64,000 nucleotides of DNA from positions 1,150,001 to 1,214,000 of the forward strand of contig JAODUP010000164.1 in the NCBI GenBank assembly GCA_025642065.1. Reading direction: 5' to 3'. The notes below the pieces were generated by a model. That model saw only the letters and a list, made by a program, of their open reading frames with translations, did not search any database and was not told where the DNA came from. The position numbers and the translations under genes were made by a program. Numbering within the stretch: the first letter of the stretch is position 1; each line of letters begins with the position of its first letter. Of this stretch, positions 36,201 through 64,000 are shown piece by piece. This stretch comes from Paralvinella palmiformis (taxonomy: Eukaryota; Annelida; Polychaeta; Terebellida; Alvinellidae).

Positions 36201-38627
36201 CAAAGTTGTCAGTGGATTTCCATATCTGTATCCAGAATGGAAATGGGTCATTGGATTTATGTTTCATTGAACATGTAAATGTGTTCCAGGATCCACATCC
36301 TATTATGGACACTGAATGCTGGGAGAAATAATTGAACAAGACAATGCATTCTGTTTGTCATGTACAATCAGACGATGCTTTCGTGCGTTAGAACAGTTGC
36401 TGATTGATGTTTTATGGCCACTTTTGTCAGAGTGAAAAGGTAGTGCGTGAGTGGGTATTTTCTTTAACTTTATTACTACTCACACCTGGGATATATGGTT
36501 GACGGATGACTCGATAGGAAGATGTCCCACAAACAGAGGTATGAGGAGAATTACAACTATGACTTCACAGGTTGCAGTACAGCACTATAATAACTGTGCT
36601 ATTGTACCAGCCACAGAAAATATAGTGCAAAATTGCAGCCTGTGCTCTGTTCTTGAAATGAGAAACAAACAAAATTATGAAACACAACCTCACATTACTG
36701 GAGATAATGTTACTTACCTCTGTACATGCCTCTGAAGCCTTCATGACGAAATGTTTTAATGGCACAGTCCAACCTGGATCACAGATAAGAACAAATTGTA
36801 ATCATGGCAAGAAATCTGAGATTTAAATTATGAAATTATAAATTTTCCTAAAAATTATCAGTCTGTTAATTTTTCAATGAGGCAAATAAAGCTTTAAGGA
36901 CCCTGTTTAAAGTCTAAATGACATTCTGTCAGTACCTGTATGGCTTATAATCAACTCTGACAATGGAACTATTACAACAAATACTTACATAGATTTGTAC
37001 ATACGCTCCCCATTAGGGCCAATCTGTTGGTTCTGCAGACGAGTCTTGACTAGATCAATAGGAAAGACAGACACACAGCCAACAATACCAGCTATGCTAC
37101 CATTGACTACACGTGGGATAACCCTGTAACAGGATAGCAAACAACTCTATAATGGACGTTAGTGCTAAAACATGTCTAATCCACTGGGCTAGGTGGCTGT
37201 TTATTTTTTAACAGTTTCAGTTCTATTCTGTATCAGCAAAACCTATTCAGGATACTCTGATAACAATATGCCACAGGTCTGACATTTCAACAGCTGCAAA
37301 TGAATGTAAGGGTAGCAGGTTTTGGAAAAAAATAACGCTTTAAATAAAATACAAAATAATTATTTTGTTTAAAATAAATAAATCAGATTTTTTAAACTTA
37401 AATCAGATTTTTTTCTGCTTAATGGGGAAGACATAGAATGTGTAAAATTAATTAAACCTTCGGTTCAGATAAGCACTACTAACCCAGTTATAATATTGCG
37501 AGACAGCAACAGATACCTATCAGCGCAGACATATAGTACTGTCATCGCTGCATGTACATCATGAAACCAAACCGCAACTGCTAGGTTAGAGGCATATCGG
37601 CATAACTGGACACATCAACATAACCGATCGGCAATTGATATGCTTCAATGATCAATTCAAATGACCTATCATTTCCCATCACATTTATGGATGGATGGAT
37701 GGATACAGAATTTGTTTGAGCTGATTTCTATCCATCGTACACGACATTTGTCCAATGAAATAGTGAACAACCAGTTCTGTGGCTAATAATGTTAACATTC
37801 ACCTATTTTATTCTTGGGTGTTTTACGTTTGAACTGAGTACTGGTAGAAATAAATGATTGCATGAATAGGCGAAGATAAAGCAAAGTACCCAGACCAGTA
37901 TAACAGGAAATAGGCCATAACACACTCGGACCTAGGACCCCAATTTCACAGTTTGTAATTCGCACAAAAGAGAAACATGGCCAAACAGCCACAAATTACA
38001 CACAAGGAGATTTATTGCTTCATGGAAGTTTATTTATATACACATGCACCTATTAACGTTCATTTATTGAACCATACAGTTGCTACCTTCATCTGAAAAA
38101 CATGCATATGAATGTCATCAATCAAACATAAGATTTATGGTTAAATAAAACAAATGATTAAACAAGTACAGGGAGCATTTATCAAATAAACAGTTGTGTG
38201 TAATCTTTGAGGATGGTGCGAGTGTGATGGTGTGTGTGTGTGATGGTGTGTGTGTATAAAGATAATATGACAACAATAGCCACAGTTATCAGCTGACATC
38301 AGGTGATCGTGTAGGAATATATTTAACCGTAGAATCTGATGAGATCTGGATAAAGTGACCGTGTTTTAAATTCTGTTACATAAACGCAGAGCTGTCTGTA
38401 TAAATAGAAAACCAAAAACAGAACAACAATATCATTACAATACTGATACATTGTTTCCAATAATGGAATAAACAATAGACAACAGATGATACCACCTGTG
38501 AAGCCAAACTTGCATCAATTATTCATCATTTTGTCAGAGCTCGCTGACACGATGCGGTGAAGCAAACCTAGATAAATAACACATCGTGGAAATGTCTAGT
38601 AACTTACGAAAATTGGCGTTTCTCCAT
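30286..38627 (-). CDS. SLC25A22: mitochondrial glutamate carrier (SLC25A22/SLC25A18-like), complete, 9 exons
   Basis: Inner-membrane carrier that imports glutamate with a proton into mitochondria. Coding exons, in transcription order on the minus strand: 38608-38627, 36989-37123, 36718-36773, 35924-36014, 34372-34490, 32868-33031, 32552-32654, 31943-32018 and 30286-30433. They total 912 nt, i.e. 303 residues plus TAG. Every junction is GT-AG and keeps the frame. Three tandem mitochondrial-carrier repeats are seen, each with the signature PX[DE]XX[KR]: PIDLVK (28-33), PMELLK (126-131) and PFDVVK (227-232). The text between them follows the glutamate-carrier subfamily, e.g. [18 protein letters not shown] and [11 protein letters not shown]. 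The start is set by an in-frame TAA immediately before ATG and by a good donor 20 nt later. Human SLC25A22 is about 323 residues; the shortfall is in the variable linker after repeat 2. Vertebrates have two paralogues (A22, A18), so the symbol is the invertebrate equivalent of either. Introns carry SINE and MITE copies. Aspartate/glutamate carriers (SLC25A12/13) are unlikely because there are no EF-hands. Confidence 0.95.
32502..32535 (+). repeat. (GA)n tract beside an exon
   Basis: GA units end 17 bp before the exon boundary at 32552 (the intron side of the donor). Confidence 0.8.
33163..33216 (+). repeat. (TA)n microsatellite
   Basis: About 26 TA units in a carrier-gene intron. Confidence 0.9.
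33350..33580. mobile_element. copy 2 of the CAATTCC-rich MITE
   Basis: Starts GACACAGGGTCAATTCCATT and keeps CTCCGAGTACCTACTTGGAA and GAGAAATATTTCTGAATTAA. The right terminal repeat is lost. It sits in the glutamate-carrier intron between the exons at 34372 and 32868. Confidence 0.55.
35775..35908 (+). repeat. three-copy 43-44-bp minisatellite beside a splice donor
   Basis: Units start at 35775, 35818 and 35862 with TCTGGCCA, and each contains GCCTCGTAAGATGTGTTAT. The array starts within 20 bp of the donor of the carrier exon 35924-36014. Copies differ by only a few bases, so it is recent. Confidence 0.8.
36475..36545 (-). mobile_element. SINE family D fragment in a glutamate-carrier intron
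   Basis: Contains CACACCTGGGATATATGG, GGATGACTC and CCCACAAACAGAGGTATGAG, which align with the body of the copy at 59268. The tRNA-like head is missing. Confidence 0.4.
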
Positions 38628-38698
38628 TTAATTGTATGCACACTCTTCGCTAAATATGAGAGGCCAGAGGCGTTTATCTGAGAGGGAATCAGTCCAAT
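38608..38698 (-). other. first coding exon of the glutamate carrier with 5' UTR part
   Basis: A plausible splice acceptor (TCTCTTCAG on the minus strand) lies just above 38698. Seventy-one bases of 5' UTR follow, then the ATG at 38625-38627 and a consensus donor GTAAGT at 38602-38607. The codon directly before ATG is an in-frame TAA, so the reading frame cannot extend upstream. At least one untranslated exon and the promoter should lie further right, above 38.7 kb. I could not place them. Confidence 0.6.
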
Positions 38699-40433
38699 CT
38701 GAAGAGATATAACAACTTATTGATCAACACATAATTAAACTTATTTACACACTGAGACACACACACACAAACTTGACAAAATGCTTTAATAGGACTTAGA
38801 CATTATCTAGTATAAATTATATATGAAAGCACTATCTTACATTCTAAGGAAGATTAAGGGTGTATGTTGGAATTACATGTATAGATATAGACGTAGTAAG
38901 CTTGATCATCAAACAAAACAATGAATCACAACACAAAATACTGGATAGAATAGGAATAATAAGAACTGCTATCACTGAAGTGATATACTGCACTTGTAGA
39001 CAGCTATTTTAAATCTTGTTTTAACAACATATGCCAAAATAAACGTAGTTCAGTTGTAAGTAGACAGCACACACCTTTATTAAGCTGCCTTGATATATCA
39101 TCAGAAGTACACATGGTAAGTGGAGATCCACAAATATTGAACTTTGTAACATAAATCATGCTATCATATCTATAGAGCATATGACTACTGGCTGTTTAGG
39201 TCACCAGACAGTGAGGTGTTTATATAACCTTCTAAGATAGGTACAAATGTCCTTCACACAGAACTGACAAGAATGAACTTGATCGCTAGACGGTCAGGGT
39301 GTCGGTATAGCCAAATTAATAGTGCGGGTTGTAACAAACCTCTAGCATTAAGGTACAAATCTTGGCCTCATAAGTCTGTATGATGTTTCACCATTCATTT
39401 GGCCAACTGACAATTACCATTGGATATTACTTAGCCATAAACACAGCTAATTATTAATACTATAATAAAACATTACATAATCATATCTTTTGTCATCAGA
39501 TGGTGACAATTTGTTATTATTATTATAACCTTTACAATAGTTATAGGATTTATTGGCCCTCCAATAAAATATTCCAAAAATCTGACCTTGACACTAACAT
39601 GATAATGCTAGTACACTATTTAGCATTCATTTGGAAAATACAATATAAATGGATGAAATTATTTACACTGAAACTAAATTACAGTGTACATTTTAAATGT
39701 GTTAATGGCAATGTTTATTTATTTAAATTATGTCTGTTTACACTTTTTTGACAAAATATTAAATGGATATAAATTAAATCTATAAAATCAGCTTCCGCCC
39801 AGTGACCATATTAACTTTCTATCACTTACTTGTGTTTATCATGTGTTTCTAGCACAGGTATGATGGAAATGACCTAAAGCCAATTAGAAAATATTCACGA
39901 GCCATGATTGTATTAAATTCTATCAATATGTGATATTGTCACATAATATGTAGAAATGTTAAACGAATTCTACAGTTGGCTACAAATAGAAAATGTGCAA
40001 TATAAAGGAACACATGATATTTTCAAAAATATCAAAAAACATCTTATTATCACTTATAGTGAAACATGACAATAGTACAGAGTTCACATCTTGCCGATCT
40101 TGAATTGAAATACTTAAGTACATCTTGATAAAACAAGATCTACAGTTTTATTATCTTTAGAATCTATAAATTAATGCACTTTTCATGCCACATAAACAAT
40201 GATTATGAATATATCACATACCATAAGTATGGCTTTCCATGATGTGAACACCATCTACGGTTTGTTAATATAAATTTATACCACAAGACAGCATTCATGA
40301 CACATTTGCAAAAACTATTAAAAAAAATTTAACATTAAATCATTTATTCCAGTAAATAGAGCACCGGAGAGTGCACATGAAATATCTATTACTACGGATT
40401 TGCCTCTGTAAATTCATTCTATATACAATGATT

Positions 40434-40436
<3 letters not shown>

Positions 40437-40473
<37 letters not shown>
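40437..40473 (+). repeat. (TA)n microsatellite
   Basis: About 18 TA units. Confidence 0.85.
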
Positions 40474-40476
<3 letters not shown>

Positions 40477-40599
40477 GAAGTTTTTGATGTTAGGTATTAT
40501 TTTGTTTCAGTGGTATTACAGTCAAATATGGATAGTCTAACAATACTGATCATATATAAAAATAGCAGATTACAAATAATAATAATTACAAAACTTCTA

Positions 40600-41115
40600 T
40601 AGAGCCAATATCCTTGAAAAGAATCAAGCTCAGTGGCACACCTGGTGGAGGGGTGGCATACTCATAGTCTGGGTACTATGCAAAGTTCATCAACAAATGA
40701 TCAGATGGCAAGAAAACTTAGGAAAGATAAGCGAGTCTGAAAAGGTAAGTGACGGAAAGTAACTATGCTATTTGATGACTTAACATGTTCAGAGGGTGAA
40801 TTCCAATGAGTTCGGACAGCAACCGAAAAAGCATGAGTCCCAGTATGAGTTTTAACCCTGGGAACAGACAACAAGTGAAAACCAGATGAATGGAGTTCTC
40901 TGGGCTTGGGTATTAAAGAAAGCATGGAAAATAGATATGAAGGTTCTCAAGAAGAAAGAGTTTGATAGGCAATAGTGCAGAGTTTGAAAATAATGCAAGA
41001 TTGAATAGGGAGCCAGTGAAGAGATTTCAGAAGTGGGACAGAATTGGAAAACTGAGGAGACCGTGTGACAACCCTAGCTAAGCAGTTCTGAACACACTAA
41101 ATGTAACACCAAAAT
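40600..41115 (-). mobile_element. L2/CR1-like LINE tail, copy 1
   Basis: The minus-strand reading LIPKPRELHSSGF...GTHAFSVAVRTHWNS...VKSSNSIVTF resembles the extreme C-terminus and 3' UTR of a non-LTR retrotransposon ORF2. It is about 80% similar by eye to 54893-55560, over roughly 500 bp and in the same orientation. It is degenerate, with no intact ORF. It lies in the intergenic stretch between the two genes. Confidence 0.65.
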
Positions 41116-41517
41116 TACATACAATGGCATATTAATTATTATAAAAATCTGTGAGAAGTGATTATATCAATATGGATGTTATTTTATTTTGATAACTGAA
41201 TGATACAGTCTGACCCATGATAGCAGTCCAGTATATGGCTGAAACAGATATAAGGTGAGGGTGTTTGGCTCCTGATTATTTTAAATGAAGATATTATATT
41301 TTCCACAATTCCACTGAAAAACCTTAAATATCTGATTTTAACGTTCATGAACATCCCAACAAAGTTTTAATACATCATATGTGTCAAAACAAAAAACAGT
41401 CTTAATGGTCACTAATTAATCAGTTTGACAGGTAACCAATTTAAGTTAGAGGAATGAATACTTAATTGAAGCTTAATTGCATACTAGAAAATATACGAGT
41501 TCATGTAGAAATGTAAA

Positions 41518-41556
41518 TGTTGCAGTTTTACGCCCACTTTTGTGCACGAGGGAGGG
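41518..41556 (-). mobile_element. SINE family A tail fragment
   Basis: GTTGCAGTTTTACGCCCACT followed by TTTGTGCACGAGGGAGG matches the family A 3' tail only. A similar, shorter fragment occurs at about 36402-36428. Confidence 0.4.
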
Positions 41557-42000
41557 TCAAGCTGACATTCCTACAAGAATTTTGAACATCTTATGTTCCT
41601 CAGGTATAATCAACAAAAAATTCATAACTTGATGTGACAAATTTAGTTGATGCTGTGATGTTATGTAATGTGTGTATCAGAATAAAAAGCAAAGGAAAAA
41701 CAATGAATTTGTTCTTTTCATTTGAAAAGTATTTGTATTTGAAATACATCCAAAAGTATTTGAATACATTTACAAATGAATGTATTTGACCAAAAGAAAA
41801 GTATTTGTATTTAAATACATTTCAATGTATTTGACCCCATACCGGCACCAAAGTAGCTATAGCCCCGGCACTTCAGCTGCCCATGTGCACTTTCCTTAAA
41901 TATAAATACTGGACACCTTATCAATTTACTAAAGCTCCGACACTGTCTGCATATTTGTGCAATTCTGTCAAGGTAACATGCAAGCACCACATAGAGTACA

Positions 42001-42098
42001 TCATGGATTGTTGACCACGTTAAATAGTGCTGCCATCTCCACTAAATTAATTCAAAAAGGGGGACATTAAAGATCTCCTGAGCATGTAATCTACACTG
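42001..42098 (+). mobile_element. SINE family B internal fragment
   Basis: TGTTGACCACGTTAAATAGT, TGCTGCCATCTCCACT and GGGGGACATTAAAGATCTCC match the middle of family B with substitutions. Both ends are lost. Confidence 0.55.
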
Positions 42099-43084
42099 CT
42101 CATACTTTTTTTGTGATAGTTCATGAAATGAAAGAAAACCAATCGAATCAATTATTTATGTCCCTTTATTTATTATATAATATTTGTCAATTCAAACATG
42201 GCTTAGTTGATAAGTTCAAGCTGAATATTGTGACATCTCCTGACAGCAAACGCATTATAGGTCTACATACGCCACGGAAACCGGAACTGTTCCGGCCCAA
42301 TAGGCAAATAGCTATACAATTTAAGGGTGCGGAACTATACTATAGCCATTTCATATGTCTTATAACGTGTGACCAGTTGTGAAGCTAAACAAGTCAACTC
42401 AGCTTAAGTAGTTAAGGCTAAGCAGGCTGTTAGTTAGTGGACCACACTTGATGAAATGCCAATTTCTCATTGAACAATGACAAACTCAGGGGACCAATCA
42501 AAACTGTAATGTCAAACTGAGTTAGAAGCAGACGGCTTGCACACCTGTACAGTCACAGTACAACAAAAACGTTCTGGATGTGGCTTGACATTGGACTGGT
42601 CACTAGACTAGTCTAGAGTCAGGAATGTTTATTCCATCATCCATGCATCCAAAATATAATAAATATAATAATATAGAACAATCGGTTATTTGATCGAGAT
42701 CAAGGAAACAATAGATATACTTACTGGATATCGCTCAGGTATTTCACAGGCTGACAAAGACAACTGTTTTGTGAAATATTTAGTTAAACAAGTTTACACT
42801 CTAGATCTATAATTAAACAACATCCACAGCAGACATAATAATAATTTCAAAATACTCGCAAGGTGGCATCTTTTAGAAGTAATCGTTCTATATTTGTATA
42901 CATTAATGAGTGTACCGGATGGCGCTTCACAACTGATAACTTGTTCGTCAAACGTATCTTTCTTAAGTATGCAAACGAATAACACGCATTATCGCTCATT
43001 TACCATGATTAACCTAGTCAGTACCTCAAAAGTCAAATGCAAACAATTTTCACTTGTTTATTGAACACCCCAGATATCGGATTG

Positions 43085-43545
43085 ATTTGATAAGATACAA
43101 ATCGAGAAAATCCAGAGGGCTGAGAGGCGAACGACTAAGTTAATAACTCACCGGTGACATCTATCATATGAGGAAAGGCTACAAGCTCTTAAATTACCAT
43201 CACTGGATTTTAGACGTCGTCGTGGAGATATGATCCAAGTGTTCCAGATCATGAATGAGTTGGATCGCCTTGATCCTGAGATAATTTTTCTTAGAGCGGA
43301 AGGAAGATGTACCAGGAGGCACAAGGACAAGTTACTTATGCGTCACAGTAGGCTTGAAATTCGCAAGAACGTGTTCAGCCAAAGACTGGAATTCACTCTC
43401 CGAAGGAACAGTAGCGACCACTACCCCCAATATGTTTAAATATAGGCTTGATAAACATTGGCAGGCACTAAAACATGGGTGAACCATAGGCGTGAAGAGC
43501 GGAATACCTGACAGGCTCAGCCTTATATTCCGTAGTTTGATATTC
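43085..43545 (+). mobile_element. LINE ORF2 C-terminal remnant, plus strand
   Basis: The reading IEKIQRAERR...SYEERLQALKLPSL...RRRRGDMIQVFQIMNELDRLDPE...RKNVFSQR is the C-terminal tail of a non-LTR retrotransposon reverse-transcriptase polyprotein. It has one in-frame stop near the start and a frame break near 43400. The 3' end shares ACAGGCT and TATATTCCGTA with the opposite-strand copy to its right, so they are the same family. It is 5'-truncated, as is usual for LINEs, and is not functional. Confidence 0.8.
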
Positions 43546-43614
43546 AGATAAAGGTTTTAATAATCAGTATTTAAATAAACATCGATTATTAATATAAATT
43601 CTATTACCTTGATA

Positions 43615-45095
43615 CCAATGTACGGAATATAGAGGTACAGCCTGTTGGTAATTCCGGTCTTGCTTGGTTATCTACAAAACTAGTCGAATCATGGTAATCT
43701 GAATTTCTCCGCTTGCCAAAACTTATCCAGACGAGACTGGGATCGGATTCCAGTCGTTAACCACTCGCTGACTAAACACATTCTGTCTCATTCCTAGTCT
43801 TGCTCGTGACTTTGTTATCTTCTGGCTGTTCCCTCTGGTATTCGATCCTGTCGCCATACTAAAAATATATATATCCGGATCTAACCTATCGATGCCGTTA
43901 AGAATCGTGTACACCTTCAGCATATCGCCCCTTCTCCTCCGATGTTCGAGACTTGGTAAGTTCAACGCTCTCAACCGTTCCTCATAGCTGAGCCCCTTCT
44001 GGTATCATTCGGGTAGCTCTTCGTTGGATGCAAGATCACGTTCCCGTATTCAAGATGTGGTCGAAGCATAGTGCTAAATAGTCTTGGTACTGTTGTCTCA
44101 TCTAGGCAGGTAAAGGTCGCCCGGACTAACCCCAACGTTCGTGATGCCTTTTTGACCACCTGGGAAATGTGTAACTGAAAATTTAGATCTTCATCTATCA
44201 CCACTCCCAAATATTTTTCCTCTGAAGTCGATGCTAATGGGACACTATTCATCTCATATTGATGATGAGTGTTAGCAGTTCCAAGATGTATCACCTTGCA
44301 TCTTTGGATTCATTAAAACCAAGCTGCCATTTTTGGGACCACTCTACAAGGTTATCTAGATATTGCTGTAACTGGGCACTGTCTGACTCTGAGGTAGACC
44401 GTACTGCCTGGAATAATTTCGTGTCATCAGCGAAAATCTTAACAGTGCTTGTCACTACATCTGGTAGGTCGTTGATGAATAGAACGAACAATATAGGTCC
44501 CAAGACACTTCATTGAGGGTTACCACTTAGGATATCTGTCCAGGACGATATCTTGCCATTTACCACCACTCTCTGTTTTCTTCCTGGGAGAAAGTTTGAA
44601 ATCCAGCTCAGAGTCAGAATGTTACTTTTAATGCCATATACCTCCAGCTTTTTTAGAAGCCTCTGATGTGGCACGATATCAAATGCTTTCCGGAAGTCCA
44701 GGTATATCGCATCAATGGGTGCTCCACTATCTAATACCTCCAACCACAGCTCCATTGTTGTCAGTAGTTGAGTCATGCAAGAGCGGCCTGGTACAAATCC
44801 ATGCTGGGCATCACAAAATAAGCTAAGGTCCATCATAAGCTTCACTAATCTATCCCTGATGATAGATTCCATTATTTTCCTGATGACTGATGTGAGGCTG
44901 ACTGGTCTATAGTTCTCAGTTACTAACTTTTTACCCTTCTTATGGATTGGTGTTGTGTGGGCCGCCTTCTAAGCCATCGGTAGGCTCCCCATTTCATGAC
45001 TTGGCAAAAATGATGCTGAGCGGGAGCTTTATGGACTGGGCCAGCTCATTCAGAACATTTGCATCCAGATCTAGGCCACTAGCGTCTATACGGCT
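43615..45095 (-). mobile_element. LINE reverse-transcriptase remnant (CR1/L2/jockey-like), degenerate
   Basis: The minus strand reads, from right to left: NYRPVSLTSVIRKIMESIIRDRL; GFVPGRSCMTQLL; YLDFRKAFDIVPHQRLL; SGNPQ followed by an in-frame TGA; GPILFVLFINDLPD; the catalytic-type motif FADDTKLF; then the thumb and C-terminal region ending KNVFSQRV. Breaks are seen: stops upstream near 44990 and 44945, the TGA near 44510, a one-base shift near 44293, and a deletion plus shift near 44010-43970. The right end near 45095 is where recognisable protein stops, so the copy is 5'-truncated. Clade assignment is tentative. It lies between POLR3B and the carrier gene, tail to tail with the plus-strand copy. 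Confidence 0.85.
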
Positions 45096-45155
45096 GCCAA
45101 CACACTGAAAATTTTTCTCACGATGACAGGATTTCTTGACACTGAAATAGCACCC

Positions 45156-45215
45156 GCCATTAAGCCAACCCCCAAAATAAGAGTCAAAATGTTGACACAG
45201 TCTCGGCTTAATGGC
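45156..45215. repeat. small palindrome with GCCATTAAGCC arms
   Basis: GCCATTAAGCC (45156-45166) is mirrored by GGCTTAATGGC (45205-45215), 38 bp apart. It lies just beyond the end of the LINE remnant. The word recurs at 57769 in a POLR3B intron. Confidence 0.45.
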
Positions 45216-45875
45216 CGGGACCTAATGTACCTCAGGTGAGAAGTCCAGAGTTTGATCATTCAGGGGACTGAATCTATAGTGGTGACTTTTCATGCTGAGA
45301 ATTTACGGTCACTCTTGAATAGTTGAAATTAGAACACAATCCATTTATTGTATAAGCGGGTATATATGTGTGTATGTGTAATTCACAAACATGGGAATCG
45401 CCAAAATTAACAAACATCTTCATAGTAACTCAACAAAGTTCATGATTTCAATGATTTATTGACCTTCCCCATTCATTACATTATATCACTCCAGACAAAT
45501 GACACATGAAAACACACGATGATGAACAAATGATAATAACGATTTTATTACACACAAATATTGAACGAAACAAATTCACTTTCATGGTGAATAATACAAA
45601 CTTATCAGAGATCAGCATATCTAATCAATCAATCAACATTTTACATACAAATCTAACAAATGAAAATTTGTATATCAATAATAAATAACCAAAGTGTATT
45701 ATAAATACTTAATGCAAATTAAGTCAAGATACACAGCAGTTGGACAGTATTTAATAAACAGTTTTATAGAACTTAGAAATTGTGTACCATTTGTAACATC
45801 TTTGCTTGAAAGTATTCTTTACGAAAGCTGTTTGGTTAAATGCATAATGGCATTTACTAGTAAGCAATTTACTTC

Positions 45876-45879
45876 TTTA

Positions 45880-45881
<2 letters not shown>
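45876..45881 (-). promoter_or_regulatory. AATAAA polyadenylation signal overlapping the POLR3B stop codon
   Basis: The stop TAA is followed at once by TAAAG, so an AATAAA hexamer begins inside the stop codon. If used, the 3' UTR would be only about 15-35 nt. Further AATAAA hexamers on this strand lie near 45540 and 45455, so a longer UTR is equally possible. Confidence 0.45.
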
Positions 45882-62809
<16,928 letters not shown>

Positions 62810-63884
62810 CTGTAACAAGTTATTTTATCATCTCATAATTATAGATCAGCACGGAGTAACTCCAATGTGGAATACCTGCAAACTCAAATCCTTTATAACT
62901 AATCAGTAAGTTATGCATTCTCCACATTAACCACACACCCTTGGGTTTAGTGTTTGTTCATTGTGTTCTCTTGCATGCCATAAGAGGCAACATCAAACAA
63001 CTTCTTTATCCCTTGCTCACTATAATGATCACAATCAATCAAAAACATTTATTAACTCTCCGATATTAACTGATCCTTATGAAGTTGTTATGATAGCATA
63101 TAACTGAAATAAACTAACAAATAGAATAAAAATTAAACACTGGCTAATTGTACTTATGATCACTGACTAGTACATTATACTGTCACGAAACTTCACTTCT
63201 TAATAGTAATAATACACTCACATTTGAAACAAGAAAAACAGCAATCATAACCTGTATATAAAGAGCCGAAGAACAGCTGTGTTGTTAGCATATATAGGGT
63301 TCTACACTGACAAGTGGGCATTTAATTCAAGTTAATTTTGTTGAAGTTGATATTGCTCCAAGAGTGCACATTATCACAGATAAATTTTAATCAGTATCTT
63401 CTGCCCGGTTTTTCCCATTTAAGGCAAATCAACCACTATTTCTAATGTTGACAACTGATTAGACAATGCTTTATGTGATCCTTTCCTAATGATTCCATTG
63501 TTATTAATATTGATTACATGGCATTATCCAAAAATAATCCATCTGGTAAATATCTATGATCAAAATACTAAATAATAAATCAGTCATTCATTTATCAACA
63601 CAAATAAATTATTTTTGGCATTATACATTGTCATAATCTGTAAATAAATTAAATTTTGTTGTTGTTGTTGAGAGTTAGAAGATTACAAATTGCCTCAGAA
63701 CAATCTATAACTGGCATTACAACATACAACTTAATGAAAATAAGTTTGAACTAACTCAGATATGGTAAAAGTCAGCACATAAATTCCACCTCATACATTG
63801 GACCAAATAGCAGAAATATTTAATGAACACAATGCATCAAAGATTTCAGCGTCAAAATGAGTGACTCTCTCTCAGTTTTCATTG
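62810..63884. other. POLR3B intron reaching the window edge
   Basis: No acceptor-exon-donor unit encoding the missing N-terminal residues was found. The exon starting at 62809 opens with the last base of a split Arg codon, so an upstream exon ending in AG must lie beyond 64000. Confidence 0.6.
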
Positions 63885-64000
63885 ATCAATTCCGGAATTG
63901 ATTATTTAAAAACCTGGAATTGGAATTGATAAATTTGGAATTTCCTACCAAACAAATTAATTTATCATTTAATTTTTTAATTCAGAAATATTTCTTCCAT
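63885..64000. mobile_element. copy 3 of the CAATTCC-rich MITE, cut by the window edge
   Basis: On the minus strand it begins at the edge with ATGGAAGAAATATTTCTGAA, followed by AATTCCAATTCC words and the 3' part of the family. It is in the opposite orientation to the other two. It lies in a POLR3B intron. Confidence 0.55.

Larger units (their letters stand above)
38700..43080. other. intergenic DNA upstream of the glutamate carrier
   Basis: A/T-rich, with a (TA)n tract, the LINE tail at 40600 and SINE fragments at 41518 and 42001. The carrier promoter and any untranslated first exon should be in its left part. No TATA or initiator could be singled out. Confidence 0.4.

Noticed and set aside
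42113..42382. 89-codon plus-strand ORF between the two genes
   Set aside because: Overlaps no homology I recognise and lies next to a SINE fragment; looks like chance.
42383..42470. resemblance to a 5S rRNA fragment (GGCTAAGCAGG)
   Set aside because: Only a short word matches; the rest cannot be aligned with 5S rRNA.
44259..44516. 85-codon plus-strand ORF
   Set aside because: Antisense shadow of the LINE reverse-transcriptase remnant.

Overview
This is intron-rich animal nuclear DNA. It has spliced genes with GT-AG introns, dense microsatellites, several tRNA-derived SINE families, non-LTR retrotransposon remains, small inverted-repeat elements and an apparent solo LTR. The repeat profile and exon-intron style suggest a lophotrochozoan, most likely a mollusc (inference; no species marker was recognised). 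There are no bacterial operons, CRISPR arrays or ribosomal RNA genes.

Layout. (1) 1-30 kb: no protein-coding gene could be supported. The region holds microsatellites, minisatellites, SINEs, inverted-repeat elements and some unique, relatively GC-rich blocks that could be cis-regulatory. (2) 30.29-38.63 kb, minus strand: a complete nine-exon gene for a mitochondrial glutamate carrier of the SLC25A22/SLC25A18 type. It was reassembled exon by exon to 303 residues with an intact frame. (3) 38.7-45.9 kb: intergenic, with an L2/CR1-like LINE tail and two degenerate LINE copies lying tail to tail. (4) 45.88-62.81 kb, minus strand: 23 exons of POLR3B (RPC2), the second-largest subunit of RNA polymerase III. 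They cover about 1000 residues, from roughly human residue 135 to the stop codon. The first ~135 residues lie beyond the right edge. (5) 62.81-64 kb: intron of POLR3B ending in a dispersed inverted-repeat element.

The two genes are transcribed in the same direction, with POLR3B upstream and about 7.2 kb between them. They have unrelated housekeeping roles (tRNA/5S transcription, and mitochondrial glutamate import), and nothing suggests co-regulation. The most informative non-genic structures are a 667-bp solo-LTR-like insertion splitting a SINE inside a POLR3B intron, a MITE inserted inside a (TA)n tract, a ~315-bp element with ~20-bp imperfect terminal inverted repeats present in three copies, and a perfect 25-bp inverted repeat bounding 1.16 kb that contains CRE, ETS and YY1-like sites. 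No previously undescribed multi-gene system was found. All exon boundaries come from manual splice-site and frame reading plus remembered family sequence, not from a database search.
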